Assembly: GCA_963675655.1 (NCBI GenBank)
Contig: OY776489.1
Span: 2,666,001 to 2,730,000, forward strand
Length of the DNA: 64,000 bases
DNA from: CAXXOK01 sp963675655
GTDB taxonomy: Bacteria > Bacillota > Clostridia > Christensenellales > Aristaeellaceae
Direction of reading: 5' to 3'
A program made the position numbers and the translations under genes. Below are positions 40,631 to 48,755 of the stretch, piece by piece; positions within the stretch are counted from its first letter, which is position 1; each line of letters begins with the position of its first letter. A model generated the notes under the pieces. It did no database searches. It was not told where the DNA came from and saw only the letters and a list, made by a program, of their open reading frames with translations.

Positions 40631-40708
40631 GATGTATATGTGCTTCGGGCATGCGAGACAGTATACCCGAAGCCATTTTTGGTAATACGTTATCACGAGG
40701 TGAACAGT

Positions 40709-41587
40709 ATGAAAGTAGCGTTACTGCAAATGATGCCTGGTAAAACCTTGCAAGAGAATCTACATAAAGGGTTGGATGCTTGCAGACAGGCAAAGGCGAC
40801 GAGAGCCGACCTCGCACTTTTCCCGGAAATGTGGAGCACGGGATACAGGATACCTAAGGAACCTGAACATTTACAGGCGCTTGCCATCAGCCGTGAAGAT
40901 GCATTCTTTACGGCGTTTTCGCAATTGGCGAAAGAACTAAATATGGCCATCGGGCTTACGTATTTGGAAACCTTTGTACCATCACCCAGAAATACAATAA
41001 CGGTAATTGACAGGCACGGTAAAAATGTACTGACGTATGCTAAAGTGCATACCTGTGATTTTGGGGAGGAGCAAGCCCTTACACCCGGGGATGATTTTCA
41101 GGTTGCAGAGCTGGATACAGAGCAGGGAAAGGTGAAAATTGGCGCTATGATCTGCTACGACCGCGAATTTCCCGAAAGCGCCAGAATCCTGATGCTGAAA
41201 GGTGCGGAAGTGATTCTCACCCCAAATGCCTGCCCGATGGAAATCAACCGCCTGTCCCAGCTTCGTGCACGGGCGTATGAGAATATGCTAGGAATTGCGA
41301 CGGTGAATTACCCCAGCGGACAGCCGGATTGTAACGGCCATTCCTCTGCTTTTGACGGGGTTGCTTATCTTGAGCGTTCACCCGGTACTTTTGAAGGGCG
41401 GGACACGCTGGTAATAGAAGCCGGAGAAGCGGAAGGAATCTACTGTGCAACATTTCCGCTCCGGGAAATGCGTGCCTATCGTAAGCGGGAAGTGCATGGC
41501 AACGCATACAGGCACCCGGATAAATACCACTTATTAATTTCACCTGAGATCAAGGAACCGTTCTGCCGCAAAGACTACCGGAAATGA
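40709..41587 (+). CDS. Carbon-nitrogen hydrolase (nitrilase superfamily)
   Basis: 292 residues with the Glu-Lys-Cys triad: FPEMWSTGY (Glu), YAKVHTCDFG (Lys) and MICYDREFPESARIL (Cys). The family cleaves amides or nitriles; this one resembles omega-amidase/N-carbamoyl-type members, but the substrate cannot be read from sequence. ATG at 40709 follows GAGGTGA; the earlier ATG at 40640 has no family support. The next GNAT gene follows at once, suggesting an operon. Confidence 0.9.
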   Translation: MKVALLQMMPGKTLQENLHKGLDACRQAKATRADLALFPEMWSTGYRIPKEPEHLQALAISREDAFFTAFSQLAKELNMAIGLTYLETFVPSPRNTITVIDRHGKNVLTYAKVHTCDFGEEQALTPGDDFQVAELDTEQGKVKIGAMICYDREFPESARILMLKGAEVILTPNACPMEINRLSQLRARAYENMLGIATVNYPSGQPDCNGHSSAFDGVAYLERSPGTFEGRDTLVIEAGEAEGIYCATFPLREMRAYRKREVHGNAYRHPDKYHLLISPEIKEPFCRKDYRK

Positions 41588-41602
41588 ATGGAGGATATAC
41601 GG

Positions 41603-42046
41603 ATGACGATACGGCTTATGGAAGCTGCGGATTATGAAGCGGTCTATGCCCTTTGGACGTCTACACCGGGTATGGGATTAAACGATGTGGATGATTCAAA
41701 AGCGGGTATTGCAAAGTTTTTATCCCGTAATCCGCATACCTGCTTTATTGCCGAGGAGCCAAACGGCATTGCAGGGGTGATATTAGCTGGGCATGACGGA
41801 CGGCGCGGGTATATTTACCATACTGCTGTTGCGGTAGAACAACGCAAGCAGGGGATTGGATCGGCGCTGGTGGAGCGCGTTTGCCAGGCAATGAAGGATG
41901 AGGGGATCACCAAGGTCGCGTTGGTTGTGTTTACAAAAAACACTTCCGGTAGTGCTTTTTGGGAGAAGTGTGGTTTCACAAAGCGGGACGATTTGCAATA
42001 CCGTAACAAAGCATTACAGGCGTTGGTTCGTATGGACACGGAATAG
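41603..42046 (+). CDS. GNAT family N-acetyltransferase
   Basis: 147 residues. Acetyl-CoA loop VEQRKQGIGSALVERV (V-x3-R-x2-G-x-G) and the C-terminal SGSAFWEKCGFTKRDDLQY helix-strand are typical of GNATs. ATG at 41603 has GGAGG 8 nt upstream; the SD overlaps an earlier ATG at 41588. Substrate unknown. Co-transcribed with the nitrilase-family gene by position. Confidence 0.88.
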   Translation: MTIRLMEAADYEAVYALWTSTPGMGLNDVDDSKAGIAKFLSRNPHTCFIAEEPNGIAGVILAGHDGRRGYIYHTAVAVEQRKQGIGSALVERVCQAMKDEGITKVALVVFTKNTSGSAFWEKCGFTKRDDLQYRNKALQALVRMDTE

Positions 42047-42062
42047 ACAGGCAAGTATAAAT

Positions 42063-42097
42063 GTAAACAGGCAAGTAAAGCTTGCCTGTTTACTTTT
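42063..42097 (+). terminator. Intrinsic terminator after the nitrilase-GNAT unit
   Basis: Perfect 13-bp stem GTAAACAGGCAAG (42063-42075) with CTTGCCTGTTTAC (42081-42093), then TTTT. A direct copy of ACAGGCAAGTA occurs just upstream at about 42049. Confidence 0.9.
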
Positions 42098-42161
42098 ATA
42101 TTTCATCTGGTATTATGGTTGAATGGATACAAACCCACTGCGATCATGAAAGGATATACTT

Positions 42162-42641
42162 ATGGGATTGACGTTTAGAATGGCGGAAAAAAAGGACGCG
42201 GGCTTAATTCTGCAATTGATAAGGGAACTGGCCTCGTATGAAAACATGCCCGATGCGGTATCGACTACCGAAGAAACCCTTGTAGAAGGATTATTCAGGC
42301 AAAAACGGGCGGAGGTACTGTTTGTACTAGCGGATGGAAAAGAAATCGGCTATGTACTGTATTTTTTCAACTTTCCTTCGTTCTTTGGTACGGCAGGTAT
42401 GTATATGGAGGATATTTTTATCAAACCCGAATACCGGGGGATGGGGTATGGAAAAGCCATCCTGCGTCAGCTGACGCAAATTGCGCTTGCGCACGACTGT
42501 TGCAAGATGGAATGGCAATGTTTGAACTGGAACCAACCCAGTATTAACTTTTATCTGTCCATGGGTGCGAAACCCAGCAAGGAGTGGACTGTGTACCGGT
42601 TGGACCGGCAAGCAATGACTGCCCTGGCACAAACGGAATAG
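42162..42641 (+). CDS. GNAT family N-acetyltransferase (diamine acetyltransferase-like)
   Basis: 159 residues resembling SAT1-type enzymes: RELASYENMPDAVSTTEETL near the N-terminus, FFGTAGMYMEDIFIKPEYRGMGYGKAILRQL (acetyl-CoA site) and NWNQPSINFYLSMGAKPSKEWTVYRL. Polyamine acetylation is inferred only from this likeness. AAAGGA lies upstream of the ATG. It is convergent with the Gfo/Idh gene, with only 3 nt between stops and no obvious terminator. Confidence 0.88.
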   Translation: MGLTFRMAEKKDAGLILQLIRELASYENMPDAVSTTEETLVEGLFRQKRAEVLFVLADGKEIGYVLYFFNFPSFFGTAGMYMEDIFIKPEYRGMGYGKAILRQLTQIALAHDCCKMEWQCLNWNQPSINFYLSMGAKPSKEWTVYRLDRQAMTALAQTE

Positions 42642-42644
42642 TTG

Positions 42645-43628
42645 TTATTCTGTTTCGCCAGGAAAGCGTAAATCCCAAGATTCACGAATGGCATCCATGG
42701 TGGTTAGCACAGTCAGCGTGTCCTGCTCGCGCAGAATATCGCTGGTATTCATACCGAGCTTTACACAACGGTTGACCTCGCGAATTTCATATTCAAACCC
42801 ATTGATATCAAAAGGCATTTCTACGGTGCGAGCCGTACCGTCGTTATGCTGAATCGTCATGGTTTGCGCCATCTGGAAATCCGGCAGTGTAATTTCGCCC
42901 TTGCTGCCGAAGATGGTAGCATTGCGGTGCATCACCATGCCAATGGAAGTAGCGACGGCGGCGGAACGCCCATCCGGATACTCCAGCAAGATCGCGCTGA
43001 AATCATCCGTACCATACTCGTCTTTACGGACAGTGGAGGAGAAGCGTACAGGCGCGGCATCCATCACCATATGCGCAAAACCAAGATTGTAAATGCCAAT
43101 ATCCATCAGCGCTCCTGCGCCGAGAGATACGCTTAGTTTACGCTCTTTTAAGCTCTCAGTAGGAATAAAGCCATAATCGCTGTGCATATGTGTAACCGAG
43201 CCGATTTCACCGGCGGCGATCACCTTACGCATCTGCGCAAGCAGTGGTAGAAAGCGAATCCAAAACGCTTCCATAATGAACAAGCCTTTTTCGCGGGCGA
43301 GAGCATACAGCTCCTGGGCTTGTGTGGCATTTAAGGTAAAGGGCTTTTCGCACAACACATGTTTGCCTGCAAGCAGCGCCATTTTTGCATTGTCAAAGTG
43401 TAACGTGTTTGGGGTGGCAATATAGATAGCGTCGATTGCTTCATCGCCCATCATGGCCTCGTAGGAGCCATAGGCGCGCAGTGCGCTGTATGTATCTGCG
43501 AAAACTTGTGCTTTCTCCTCGCTGCGAGACGCAACGGCAATGAGTCGCTCACCCTCGGCGCGCATTTGCCAAACGGTGGAAGCAAACTTCTTTGCGATAG
43601 TTCCAGCACCGATGATACCCCATTTCAT
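42645..43628 (-). CDS. Gfo/Idh/MocA-family oxidoreductase
   Basis: 327 residues. N-terminal Rossmann fold GIIGAGTIAKKF (NAD(P)), then IDAIYIATPNTLHFDNAKMALLAGKHVLCEKPF with the conserved EKP Lys, and the C-terminal substrate domain (DIGIYNLGFAHMV). Substrate, probably a sugar or polyol, is unknown. ATG at 43628 (MKWGIIGAG) is preferred, with GGAG upstream. It lies 33 nt downstream of crcB on the same strand. Confidence 0.93.
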   Translation of the reverse strand: MKWGIIGAGTIAKKFASTVWQMRAEGERLIAVASRSEEKAQVFADTYSALRAYGSYEAMMGDEAIDAIYIATPNTLHFDNAKMALLAGKHVLCEKPFTLNATQAQELYALAREKGLFIMEAFWIRFLPLLAQMRKVIAAGEIGSVTHMHSDYGFIPTESLKERKLSVSLGAGALMDIGIYNLGFAHMVMDAAPVRFSSTVRKDEYGTDDFSAILLEYPDGRSAAVATSIGMVMHRNATIFGSKGEITLPDFQMAQTMTIQHNDGTARTVEMPFDINGFEYEIREVNRCVKLGMNTSDILREQDTLTVLTTMDAIRESWDLRFPGETE

Positions 43629-43661
43629 GCACAATCAACTCCTTTTTTGTAGCTATAATGT

Positions 43662-44027
43662 TCAGGAAACGAGCGCCTTGCCGATGAATACAGCTGCAAC
43701 GCCCAACAGGATACTGAGGGAGATGTAGGCAATGCCGGTCCACATTTTGCCGGAACCAAACAACGATGTGGTTTCCAGCGCAAAAGTGGAAAACGTGGTA
43801 AAGCCACCGCAAAAACCAACCTGTAAAAAGGTAAACCAATCCGAATGGATGTGGGTAAACCGCTGCGCCAGCCCTACGATAACACCTAAAAGCATCGCGC
43901 CCAGAATGTTAATAATCAACGTAGCCATCGGAAAGCCGTGGTTATTGTTTAATGGCAATAAGGATAATAAATAGCGACAAACACTACCGAAAAAGCCGCC
44001 CAAGCCGGCAGCAAGAACCGTACGCAT
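43662..44027 (-). CDS. crcB: Fluoride efflux channel CrcB/Fluc
   Basis: 121 residues, four membrane helices. Family marks: GGFFGSVCRYLLS, NILGAMLLGVIVG and GFCGGFTTFSTFALET, the pore-lining Phe/Thr segment. Start uncertain: ATG at 44027 gives the usual family N-terminus, while ATG at 44051 adds eight residues but lies in the right arm of a leader hairpin. Neither has a strong SD. It is a single copy here, as in homodimeric channels. Promoter at 44111-44139; no fluoride-riboswitch signature recognised. Confidence 0.9.
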   Translation of the reverse strand: MRTVLAAGLGGFFGSVCRYLLSLLPLNNNHGFPMATLIINILGAMLLGVIVGLAQRFTHIHSDWFTFLQVGFCGGFTTFSTFALETTSLFGSGKMWTGIAYISLSILLGVAAVFIGKALVS

Positions 44028-44110
44028 GACAACACCGCTTTCGGATGGCATAGATAAAGCGCCACGCCATCCTGTACTTAAAAATAAGGAAGTGAAGTAC
44101 TTCCTACGCC

Positions 44111-44139
44111 ATTATAATCGTTGCAAGAATAAATGGCAA
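44111..44139 (-). promoter_or_regulatory. Promoter of crcB
   Basis: Minus strand -35 TTGCCA (44134-44139), 17-bp spacer, -10 TATAAT (44111-44116). The leader carries two hairpins: GGAAGT/ACTTCC (44091-44106 region) and GGATGGC/GCCATCC (44045-44074), the latter covering the ATG at 44051. Confidence 0.75.
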
Positions 44140-44238
44140 GTATGGGAAGAGGCGGAAAACGGATGTATGGTAATAATGGGTAAATGTTTTGTAAAATAAA
44201 AAAAGTGAGCCATCTGCACTAAGCTAGACAACCCACTG

Positions 44239-44312
44239 TGGCAGGGGCAGAAGGACTCGAACCCTCAACAAAGGTTTTGGAGACCCACGTGTTACCATTA
44301 CACCATGCCCCT
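44239..44312 (-). tRNA. tRNA-Trp (CCA)
   Basis: Minus strand: acceptor AGGGGCA pairs with TGCCCCT, D-arm GTGT/ACAC, anticodon loop CTCCAAA with anticodon CCA, T-arm GAGGG-TTCGAGT-CCTTC, discriminator G, encoded CCA. The outermost pair of the anticodon stem (T27-T43) is a mismatch. Confidence 0.93.
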
Positions 44313-44437
44313 TCAGAACACGAATGCAAGTATAAATGATTTCGGCTTGAATGTCAAGCCTGAAAATGGCGTTTTCCCGGTATTTGCGGGAAAATATACT
44401 TGGTTTGATGTCCCCAAAAACGAAATGAGTTGTATGC

Positions 44438-44465
44438 AAAAAGCGCCGGGTATACCCGACGCTTT
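44438..44465 (-). terminator. Intrinsic terminator of the ferredoxin gene
   Basis: Stem AAAGCG-C-CGGGTA with TACCCG-A-CGCTTT around 44440-44465, one mismatch; A run at 44438-44442 is the U tract on the minus strand. Confidence 0.8.
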
Positions 44466-44472
44466 GCTTTGC

Positions 44473-44643
44473 TTATTCCTGTACGGGAGCGCCCACCGGG
44501 CAAACATCCGCGCAAGCGCCGCATTCGATGCACTTATCGGCATCAATTTCGTACTTGCTATCGCCTTCGGAAATCGCGTCTACCGGGCATTCGGATGCAC
44601 AAGCACCGCAGCTGATGCAATCGTCGGTAATCTTGTATGCCAA
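44473..44643 (-). CDS. 2[4Fe-4S] ferredoxin, clostridial type
   Basis: A 56-residue low-potential electron carrier. Two cluster motifs, CISCGACASECPVDAI (from residue 9) and CIECGACADVCPVGA (from residue 38), each C-x2-C-x2-C-x3-C-P, with the internal pseudo-twofold symmetry of clostridial ferredoxins. Start is TTG at 44643 (protein MAYKITDDC) with GGAGGTGA 7 nt upstream. It would serve IorAB, EFR1 and similar enzymes encoded nearby, by inference. It follows ricT on the same strand, separated by about 100 nt. Confidence 0.95.
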   Translation of the reverse strand: MAYKITDDCISCGACASECPVDAISEGDSKYEIDADKCIECGACADVCPVGAPVQE

Positions 44644-44740
44644 GGTTTGTCACCTCCATTGGTTTTTAGCATTATTCGATAATCGAACAAGGCAAGGCAA
44701 TCATAACACGCAAAACTTGAATTTGCAATACTAACACTTG

Positions 44741-45844
44741 TTAATCCGACGCGTTTTTCAAGGCGTCCTGTACTGCTTTTTGCCAGCTGGAAATAGAGTT
44801 GTCCGGCTCCAGCTCTTCGGAAAGCGGTTCATGCTCGTATACGGTGTCATCCGCCGTACTAGTGGTATCGTCTTTTGCGGAAACATCTTCCGTAGCGGTA
44901 CCCTCTTCTGGATAAGTGTCTGCACTGGAAGTGCTTTCTTCTGGGGCTTCGGCAGCGACACGGCTATCCTTACGGGGTTGCTTGCGCTGCGGTTTTTCAC
45001 TCTCTTTCGGCTGCTTTGGCGCGGCAGGCTGCGGGGGACGGAACCAGCTGATTTCGGCAACCGGCCAAATCTTCAGCTCGGAGTTATCCCCTTTGCGGAT
45101 GCGAACGGTAACGGTTTCTTTGAGCACATTTAAATCAATTACCGTGCCGAAACCTTCGGGTGTTTCAACTTCTTTACCGATTTTTGGCATGCTCTTGCGG
45201 GTTTGCTCGTAATGCTCTTCCTCAAATTTAAGACAGCACATCAAACGCCCGCATACGCCGGATATTTTGGTGGGGTTGAGCGATAGGTTTTGTTCCTTCG
45301 CCATTTTAATGGACACGGGCTGGAAATCGCCCAGGAAGGTACCGCAGCACAATGGACGGCCGCAAGGACCCAGACCACCGAGCATTTTTGCTTCATCGCG
45401 AACGCCAATCTGGCGCAGCTCGATGCGCGTGCGGAAAACCGAAGCGAGATCCTTAACCAGCGAACGAAAATCTACCCGCCCATTAGCGGTAAAGTAGAAC
45501 AGAAGTTTTGCATTATCAAACGTCTGTTCAACGCCTACCAGCTTCATATCCAGCTTGTGATCCTCAATTTTCCGCAAACAGATCTGGTAAGCTTCCTTTT
45601 CGTAAGCTTCGTTTTCAACGGCATGTTTTGCGTCGTGCTCATCTGCAATCCGTAAGATGGTTTTTAGTGGTGGGGTAATCATGTCGTCGCTCACTTCGCG
45701 AACGCCTGTAATTACCTCGCCATATTCCATGCCGCGTGCTGTTTCCACAATAACGAAATCGCCGGGCTGCGGCCACAGGGAGCCCGGATCGAAGTAGTAT
45801 AGTTTTCCGGCGTTCTTAAAGCGAACGCCTATTATTGTTGCCAT
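44741..45844 (-). CDS. ricT: PSP1-domain protein RicT (YaaT)
   Basis: RicT belongs to the RicA-RicF-RicT complex that promotes mRNA processing by RNase Y and phosphorelay activity in Bacillus. 367 residues: PSP1 domain with GLGPCGRPLCC and KISGVCGRLMCCLKFE, the conserved Cys cluster linked to Fe-S binding in Ric complexes. From about residue 275 it has a ~90-residue acidic, Ser/Thr/Pro-rich tail not present in Bacillus RicT. It overlaps holB by 13 nt. ricA and ricF are not in the window. Confidence 0.94.
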   Translation of the reverse strand: MATIIGVRFKNAGKLYYFDPGSLWPQPGDFVIVETARGMEYGEVITGVREVSDDMITPPLKTILRIADEHDAKHAVENEAYEKEAYQICLRKIEDHKLDMKLVGVEQTFDNAKLLFYFTANGRVDFRSLVKDLASVFRTRIELRQIGVRDEAKMLGGLGPCGRPLCCGTFLGDFQPVSIKMAKEQNLSLNPTKISGVCGRLMCCLKFEEEHYEQTRKSMPKIGKEVETPEGFGTVIDLNVLKETVTVRIRKGDNSELKIWPVAEISWFRPPQPAAPKQPKESEKPQRKQPRKDSRVAAEAPEESTSSADTYPEEGTATEDVSAKDDTTSTADDTVYEHEPLSEELEPDNSISSWQKAVQDALKNASD

Positions 45845-46845
45845 CTGGTTTTTGCCTCCAAGATTGTTATTAACAGGTGGTCGATGCCCGCCTGCCAGTT
45901 CACCTGACTTTGGCGGCGCTTGCGCGTATCGAACACGGCCTGAATAAGCGTTGTTAGTTCCTGTGCGGAGCTATGCTCGCACCAGCTGCGTATAGCGCTG
46001 CTGCGAATGGTTTGAGCACCCAGCAAACCGGTTTGTGCCATCAGCGCCTGATGAAATGCGTTTTCCAATGCGGTTAGCGTTTGGGTAGCGCCGTCGCGGT
46101 TATCCTTGAGTGCTGTGCTCAGGCTTACGGCGTCCGCATCCTTGTTACAGGAGAGTATGCGATCGATCATGCTTTGCAGCTCGCTTTGACCAGCTTCATC
46201 GTCCAGCATGGCTACAGCCGAGCCGATAACGCCGCCTGCTTGCGGCAATACGGCATGGATCGCCTCGCTTGTGTACCGCATTGCTTGCAGCGTGCTTTCG
46301 ATCTTCTCATCCGCCCAGGGTGCAAGGCGGATGTTTGCACAGCGTGAGGCAATCGTGCCCAATAAAGCGGAGGGCTCGTGTGCGCATAATAAGAATAACA
46401 CATCTGCGGGCGGTTCTTCCAGTGATTTGAGCAGACAATTCTGCGCGGCGGGCGTTAGCTTTTCCACCGGTTCAATTAGCACTACTCGACCGCCGATACC
46501 AAATGAATGGCGTGAAATCTGCGCAATCGTATCCCGGATTAAATCGATCGGGATGGGTTTGCTGTTCTGGGAAAATACCTCAATCAAATCCGGTTCATTT
46601 CCGGAATAGACACGGCGGCAACTGTCGCATTGCCCACAGGGCGCTGCAGAAGATTCGCAAAAACGCATGGCTGCTATGGTACGTGCAAACGTGGCTTTAC
46701 CAACACCAGCAGGGCCTGCCAATAAAATAGCGTGGGTCATGGTCCCAGTTTGCGCCAATTGCCAAAGCAGCGCGTAGCCGCCGCCAAGTGCCGGATAATC
46801 CATAAACGCGGGCAATACGCCCGCGTTATTGCTATTGGCTTGCAA
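45832..46845 (-). CDS. holB: DNA polymerase III delta' subunit
   Basis: Clamp-loader subunit. 337 residues: P-loop-like GPAGVGKATFA, zinc-binding Cys set (CESSAAPCGQCDSCRR), and SLEEPPADVLFLLCAHEP with the SRC box (TIASRCANIRLAPW). Starts TTG at 46845 with a weak AAAGGGA; an in-frame ATG at 46803 is the alternative. Neighbours pstA and ricT match the conserved yaaQ-holB-yaaT order of Bacillota. Confidence 0.93.
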   Translation of the reverse strand: MQANSNNAGVLPAFMDYPALGGGYALLWQLAQTGTMTHAILLAGPAGVGKATFARTIAAMRFCESSAAPCGQCDSCRRVYSGNEPDLIEVFSQNSKPIPIDLIRDTIAQISRHSFGIGGRVVLIEPVEKLTPAAQNCLLKSLEEPPADVLFLLCAHEPSALLGTIASRCANIRLAPWADEKIESTLQAMRYTSEAIHAVLPQAGGVIGSAVAMLDDEAGQSELQSMIDRILSCNKDADAVSLSTALKDNRDGATQTLTALENAFHQALMAQTGLLGAQTIRSSAIRSWCEHSSAQELTTLIQAVFDTRKRRQSQVNWQAGIDHLLITILEAKTRWQQ

Positions 46846-46866
46846 TTTGAAATCCCTTTCCGCTCA

Positions 46867-47196
46867 TTACAGTTTCAGGAATTGATCTACGGTCAGCACG
46901 AAGATGGTAGCGCCGCCGACCACGACCTCAATGGGGTAGGGCGTATAAGCGCCGGGTACGCCAACCATTGAAACGGGTGAGGCGGCAATCTGCTTGCGGC
47001 TCTTGCAAACGGCTTCAATTACATCCATCGCGGCCTGAAAGCGATCATCTTCAACGCCTGCCAGCAGCGTGGTGTTGCCTGCGCGCAGAAAGCCGCCGGT
47101 CGTTGCCAGTTTGGTTACGCTGAACCCGGCCGTCATCAGTTCCTCGATCAATCGGGATGAATCCTCGTCCTGCACAATCGCGATAATAAGCTTCAT
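46867..47196 (-). CDS. pstA: Cyclic di-AMP receptor PstA/DarA
   Basis: A PII-like trimer binding c-di-AMP. 109 residues, the family length. Marks: MKLIIAIVQDEDSSRLIEELMTAGFSVTKLATTGGFLRAGNTTLL and the C-terminal GGATIFVLTVDQFLKL. The T-loop/B-loop region (VCKSRKQ) is present. ATG at 47196 follows GGGAGG; longer starts are not supported. First gene of pstA-holB-ricT. Confidence 0.95.
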   Translation of the reverse strand: MKLIIAIVQDEDSSRLIEELMTAGFSVTKLATTGGFLRAGNTTLLAGVEDDRFQAAMDVIEAVCKSRKQIAASPVSMVGVPGAYTPYPIEVVVGGATIFVLTVDQFLKL

Positions 47197-47364
47197 ATGC
47201 TCGTCCTCCCTTCTTTGTTCTCTCATCCATATTTTACAGCAAACAGTATGAAAAAGCAATTCAAACGTTGTATGCTTCTATGATTCATAAACATTACGCG
47301 GAGAGATTCCCGTATGAAAATTGTGGGCAGGAACAATAAAATGTCCGAATATTCAGCAAAAAGC

Positions 47365-47393
47365 TTGCGCTTCACCGGAAATGTTGATATAAT
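47365..47393 (+). promoter_or_regulatory. Promoter of rpsF-ssb-rpsR
   Basis: -35 TTGCGC (47365-47370), 17-bp spacer ending TGA (extended -10), -10 TATAAT (47388-47393). The ~65-nt leader contains TGGC (47401-47404) able to pair with GCCA (47436-47439) with inner pairings; it could be the S6:S18 autoregulatory element known in other bacteria, but I cannot match that motif securely. Confidence 0.8.
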
Positions 47394-47463
47394 CTTTAAT
47401 TGGCACATCCTTGCGCTGCACAAGTATGCTGCGGCGCCATAAGTCCAAGAGGAGGTGAAAGGA

Positions 47464-47901
47464 ATGAACAGATACGAACTCACTTACATCATCAACGTTT
47501 CGTTGGAAGATGCTGCCCGTAAGGAACTGGTTGAAAAGTTCACTGAGCTGATCAAGCAAAACGGCAACGAAATCGAAAAGGTTGATGAGAGCTGGGGAAA
47601 ACGCCGCCTTGCCTACGCGATCGACGATATGTGGGAAGGTTGGTACGTGCAGGTGACCTTTAAAGGCACCGGCGAACAGAACAAGGAGATCGAGCGTAAT
47701 CTGCAGATTAACGACAAGATTCTTCGCTACCTGAACATCAAGCTGGAGGAGAAGAAGCAGAGCGTTAAGCCGCGCCCCGTGCGCCCCGTCGCTCCCGTTG
47801 CCGCTCCGGCACCTGTTGTTGCTCCGGCCCCCGTTGCTGCGCCAGCCCCTGCTGCCGCACCGGCTCCTGCCGTAGAGGCTACAGAAACACCCGCTGAATA
47901 A
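47464..47901 (+). CDS. rpsF: Ribosomal protein bS6 with Pro/Ala-rich tail
   Basis: 30S subunit protein, partner of bS18. 145 residues against ~95 for the family. The core (MNRYELTYIINVSLED ... GKRRLAYAIDDMWEGWYVQVTFKG ... LQINDKILRYLNIKLEE) is complete; the last ~40 residues are a repeat of PAP/VAP units ending EATETPAE. ATG at 47464 has GAGGAGGTGA upstream. Heads the canonical rpsF-ssb-rpsR operon. Confidence 0.95.
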   Translation: MNRYELTYIINVSLEDAARKELVEKFTELIKQNGNEIEKVDESWGKRRLAYAIDDMWEGWYVQVTFKGTGEQNKEIERNLQINDKILRYLNIKLEEKKQSVKPRPVRPVAPVAAPAPVVAPAPVAAPAPAAAPAPAVEATETPAE

Positions 47902-47915
47902 GGGGGAACAGGTAG

Positions 47916-48347
47916 ATGAACAAACTTACAATTATCGGCAATCTCACGCGCGACCCCGAAACTCGCACGGTAACCAGCGGAAGCACCGTATGCTCCTTTA
48001 CCGTTGCGGTTAATCGCCGTCGCTCGTCCCAAAACGCAAATCAACCCGAAGCTGATTTTTTCCGTGTTTCGGCATGGAATAAGCTGGGCGATATATGCCA
48101 GCGCTATCTTGCCAAAGGCCGTAAAGTGGCTGTGGTCGGCCCCGTGTCGGTTAGCAGTTACGAGGCTAAAGATGGCAGCGGCACCCGTTTTTCACTGGAT
48201 GTCACCGCAGAGGATGTAGAGTTTCTCTCCAGCCGTGCGGATGATCAGGCAGGTACGGTCGACGGTATGAATAACGGCGCCGGAAATACTGCCAGTAAAA
48301 AGGAAACCGGGTTTGCGGAAGTGGACGATGACGATTTGCCCTTCTAA
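47916..48347 (+). CDS. ssb: Single-stranded DNA-binding protein
   Basis: 143 residues. OB fold beginning MNKLTIIGNLTRDPETR, then VCSFTVAVNRR and FFRVSAWNKLGDICQRYLAKGRKVAVVGPVS; the acidic C-terminal tip DDDDLPF, which recruits repair and replication proteins, is intact. Located between rpsF and rpsR. Confidence 0.96.
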   Translation: MNKLTIIGNLTRDPETRTVTSGSTVCSFTVAVNRRRSSQNANQPEADFFRVSAWNKLGDICQRYLAKGRKVAVVGPVSVSSYEAKDGSGTRFSLDVTAEDVEFLSSRADDQAGTVDGMNNGAGNTASKKETGFAEVDDDDLPF

Positions 48348-48371
48348 AGCTCAGTAAAGGAGGTACAGCTC

Positions 48372-48626
48372 ATGCCAGATGATCGTGGAGAAAGACGGCC
48401 TCGTCCCCGCGGACGCAAGCCTCGCCGTAAGGTGTGCAGCTTCTGTGTGGATAAGATCGAATACATTGATTATAAAGATGTAAACCGCCTTCGCCGTTTC
48501 GTGAACGAACGTGGCAAGATTATGCCCCGTCGTATGAGCGGCAATTGCGCCAAACATCAGCGTCAGCTTTCCGAAGCCATCAAGCGCGCGCGTGCCATCG
48601 CGCTGATGCCCTATTCGGTAGAGTAG
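48372..48626 (+). CDS. rpsR: Ribosomal protein bS18
   Basis: 84 residues. KVCSFCVDKIEYIDYKDVNRLRRFVNERGKIMPRRMSGNCAKHQRQLSEAIKRARAIALMP is present almost without deviation. The three Cys suggest the zinc-binding (C+) form. Last gene of the operon, 24 nt after ssb. Confidence 0.97.
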   Translation: MPDDRGERRPRPRGRKPRRKVCSFCVDKIEYIDYKDVNRLRRFVNERGKIMPRRMSGNCAKHQRQLSEAIKRARAIALMPYSVE

Positions 48627-48636
48627 ATCAGCAATC

Positions 48637-48667
48637 AAAAGCGCGGAACGAAAGTTCCGCGCTTTTT
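48637..48667 (+). terminator. Intrinsic terminator of rpsF-ssb-rpsR
   Basis: Perfect 9-bp stem GCGCGGAAC (48641-48649) with GTTCCGCGC (48654-48662), GAAA tetraloop, then TTTTT; flanked by AAAA on the left. Confidence 0.93.
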
Positions 48668-48755
48668 GCATATTTTTTACAGGATTATGATATGAAGTGA
48701 ATCTATCTATCACTTACCGGCCTTGCCAGGGGAGAGAATATCTGTTTCATTCTTT

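Noticed and set aside
44027..44110. Fluoride (crcB) riboswitch before crcB
   Set aside because: Expected by gene identity, but the conserved GGNGATG...CTGATG...CTAC-type elements are not present; only two plain hairpins are seen.
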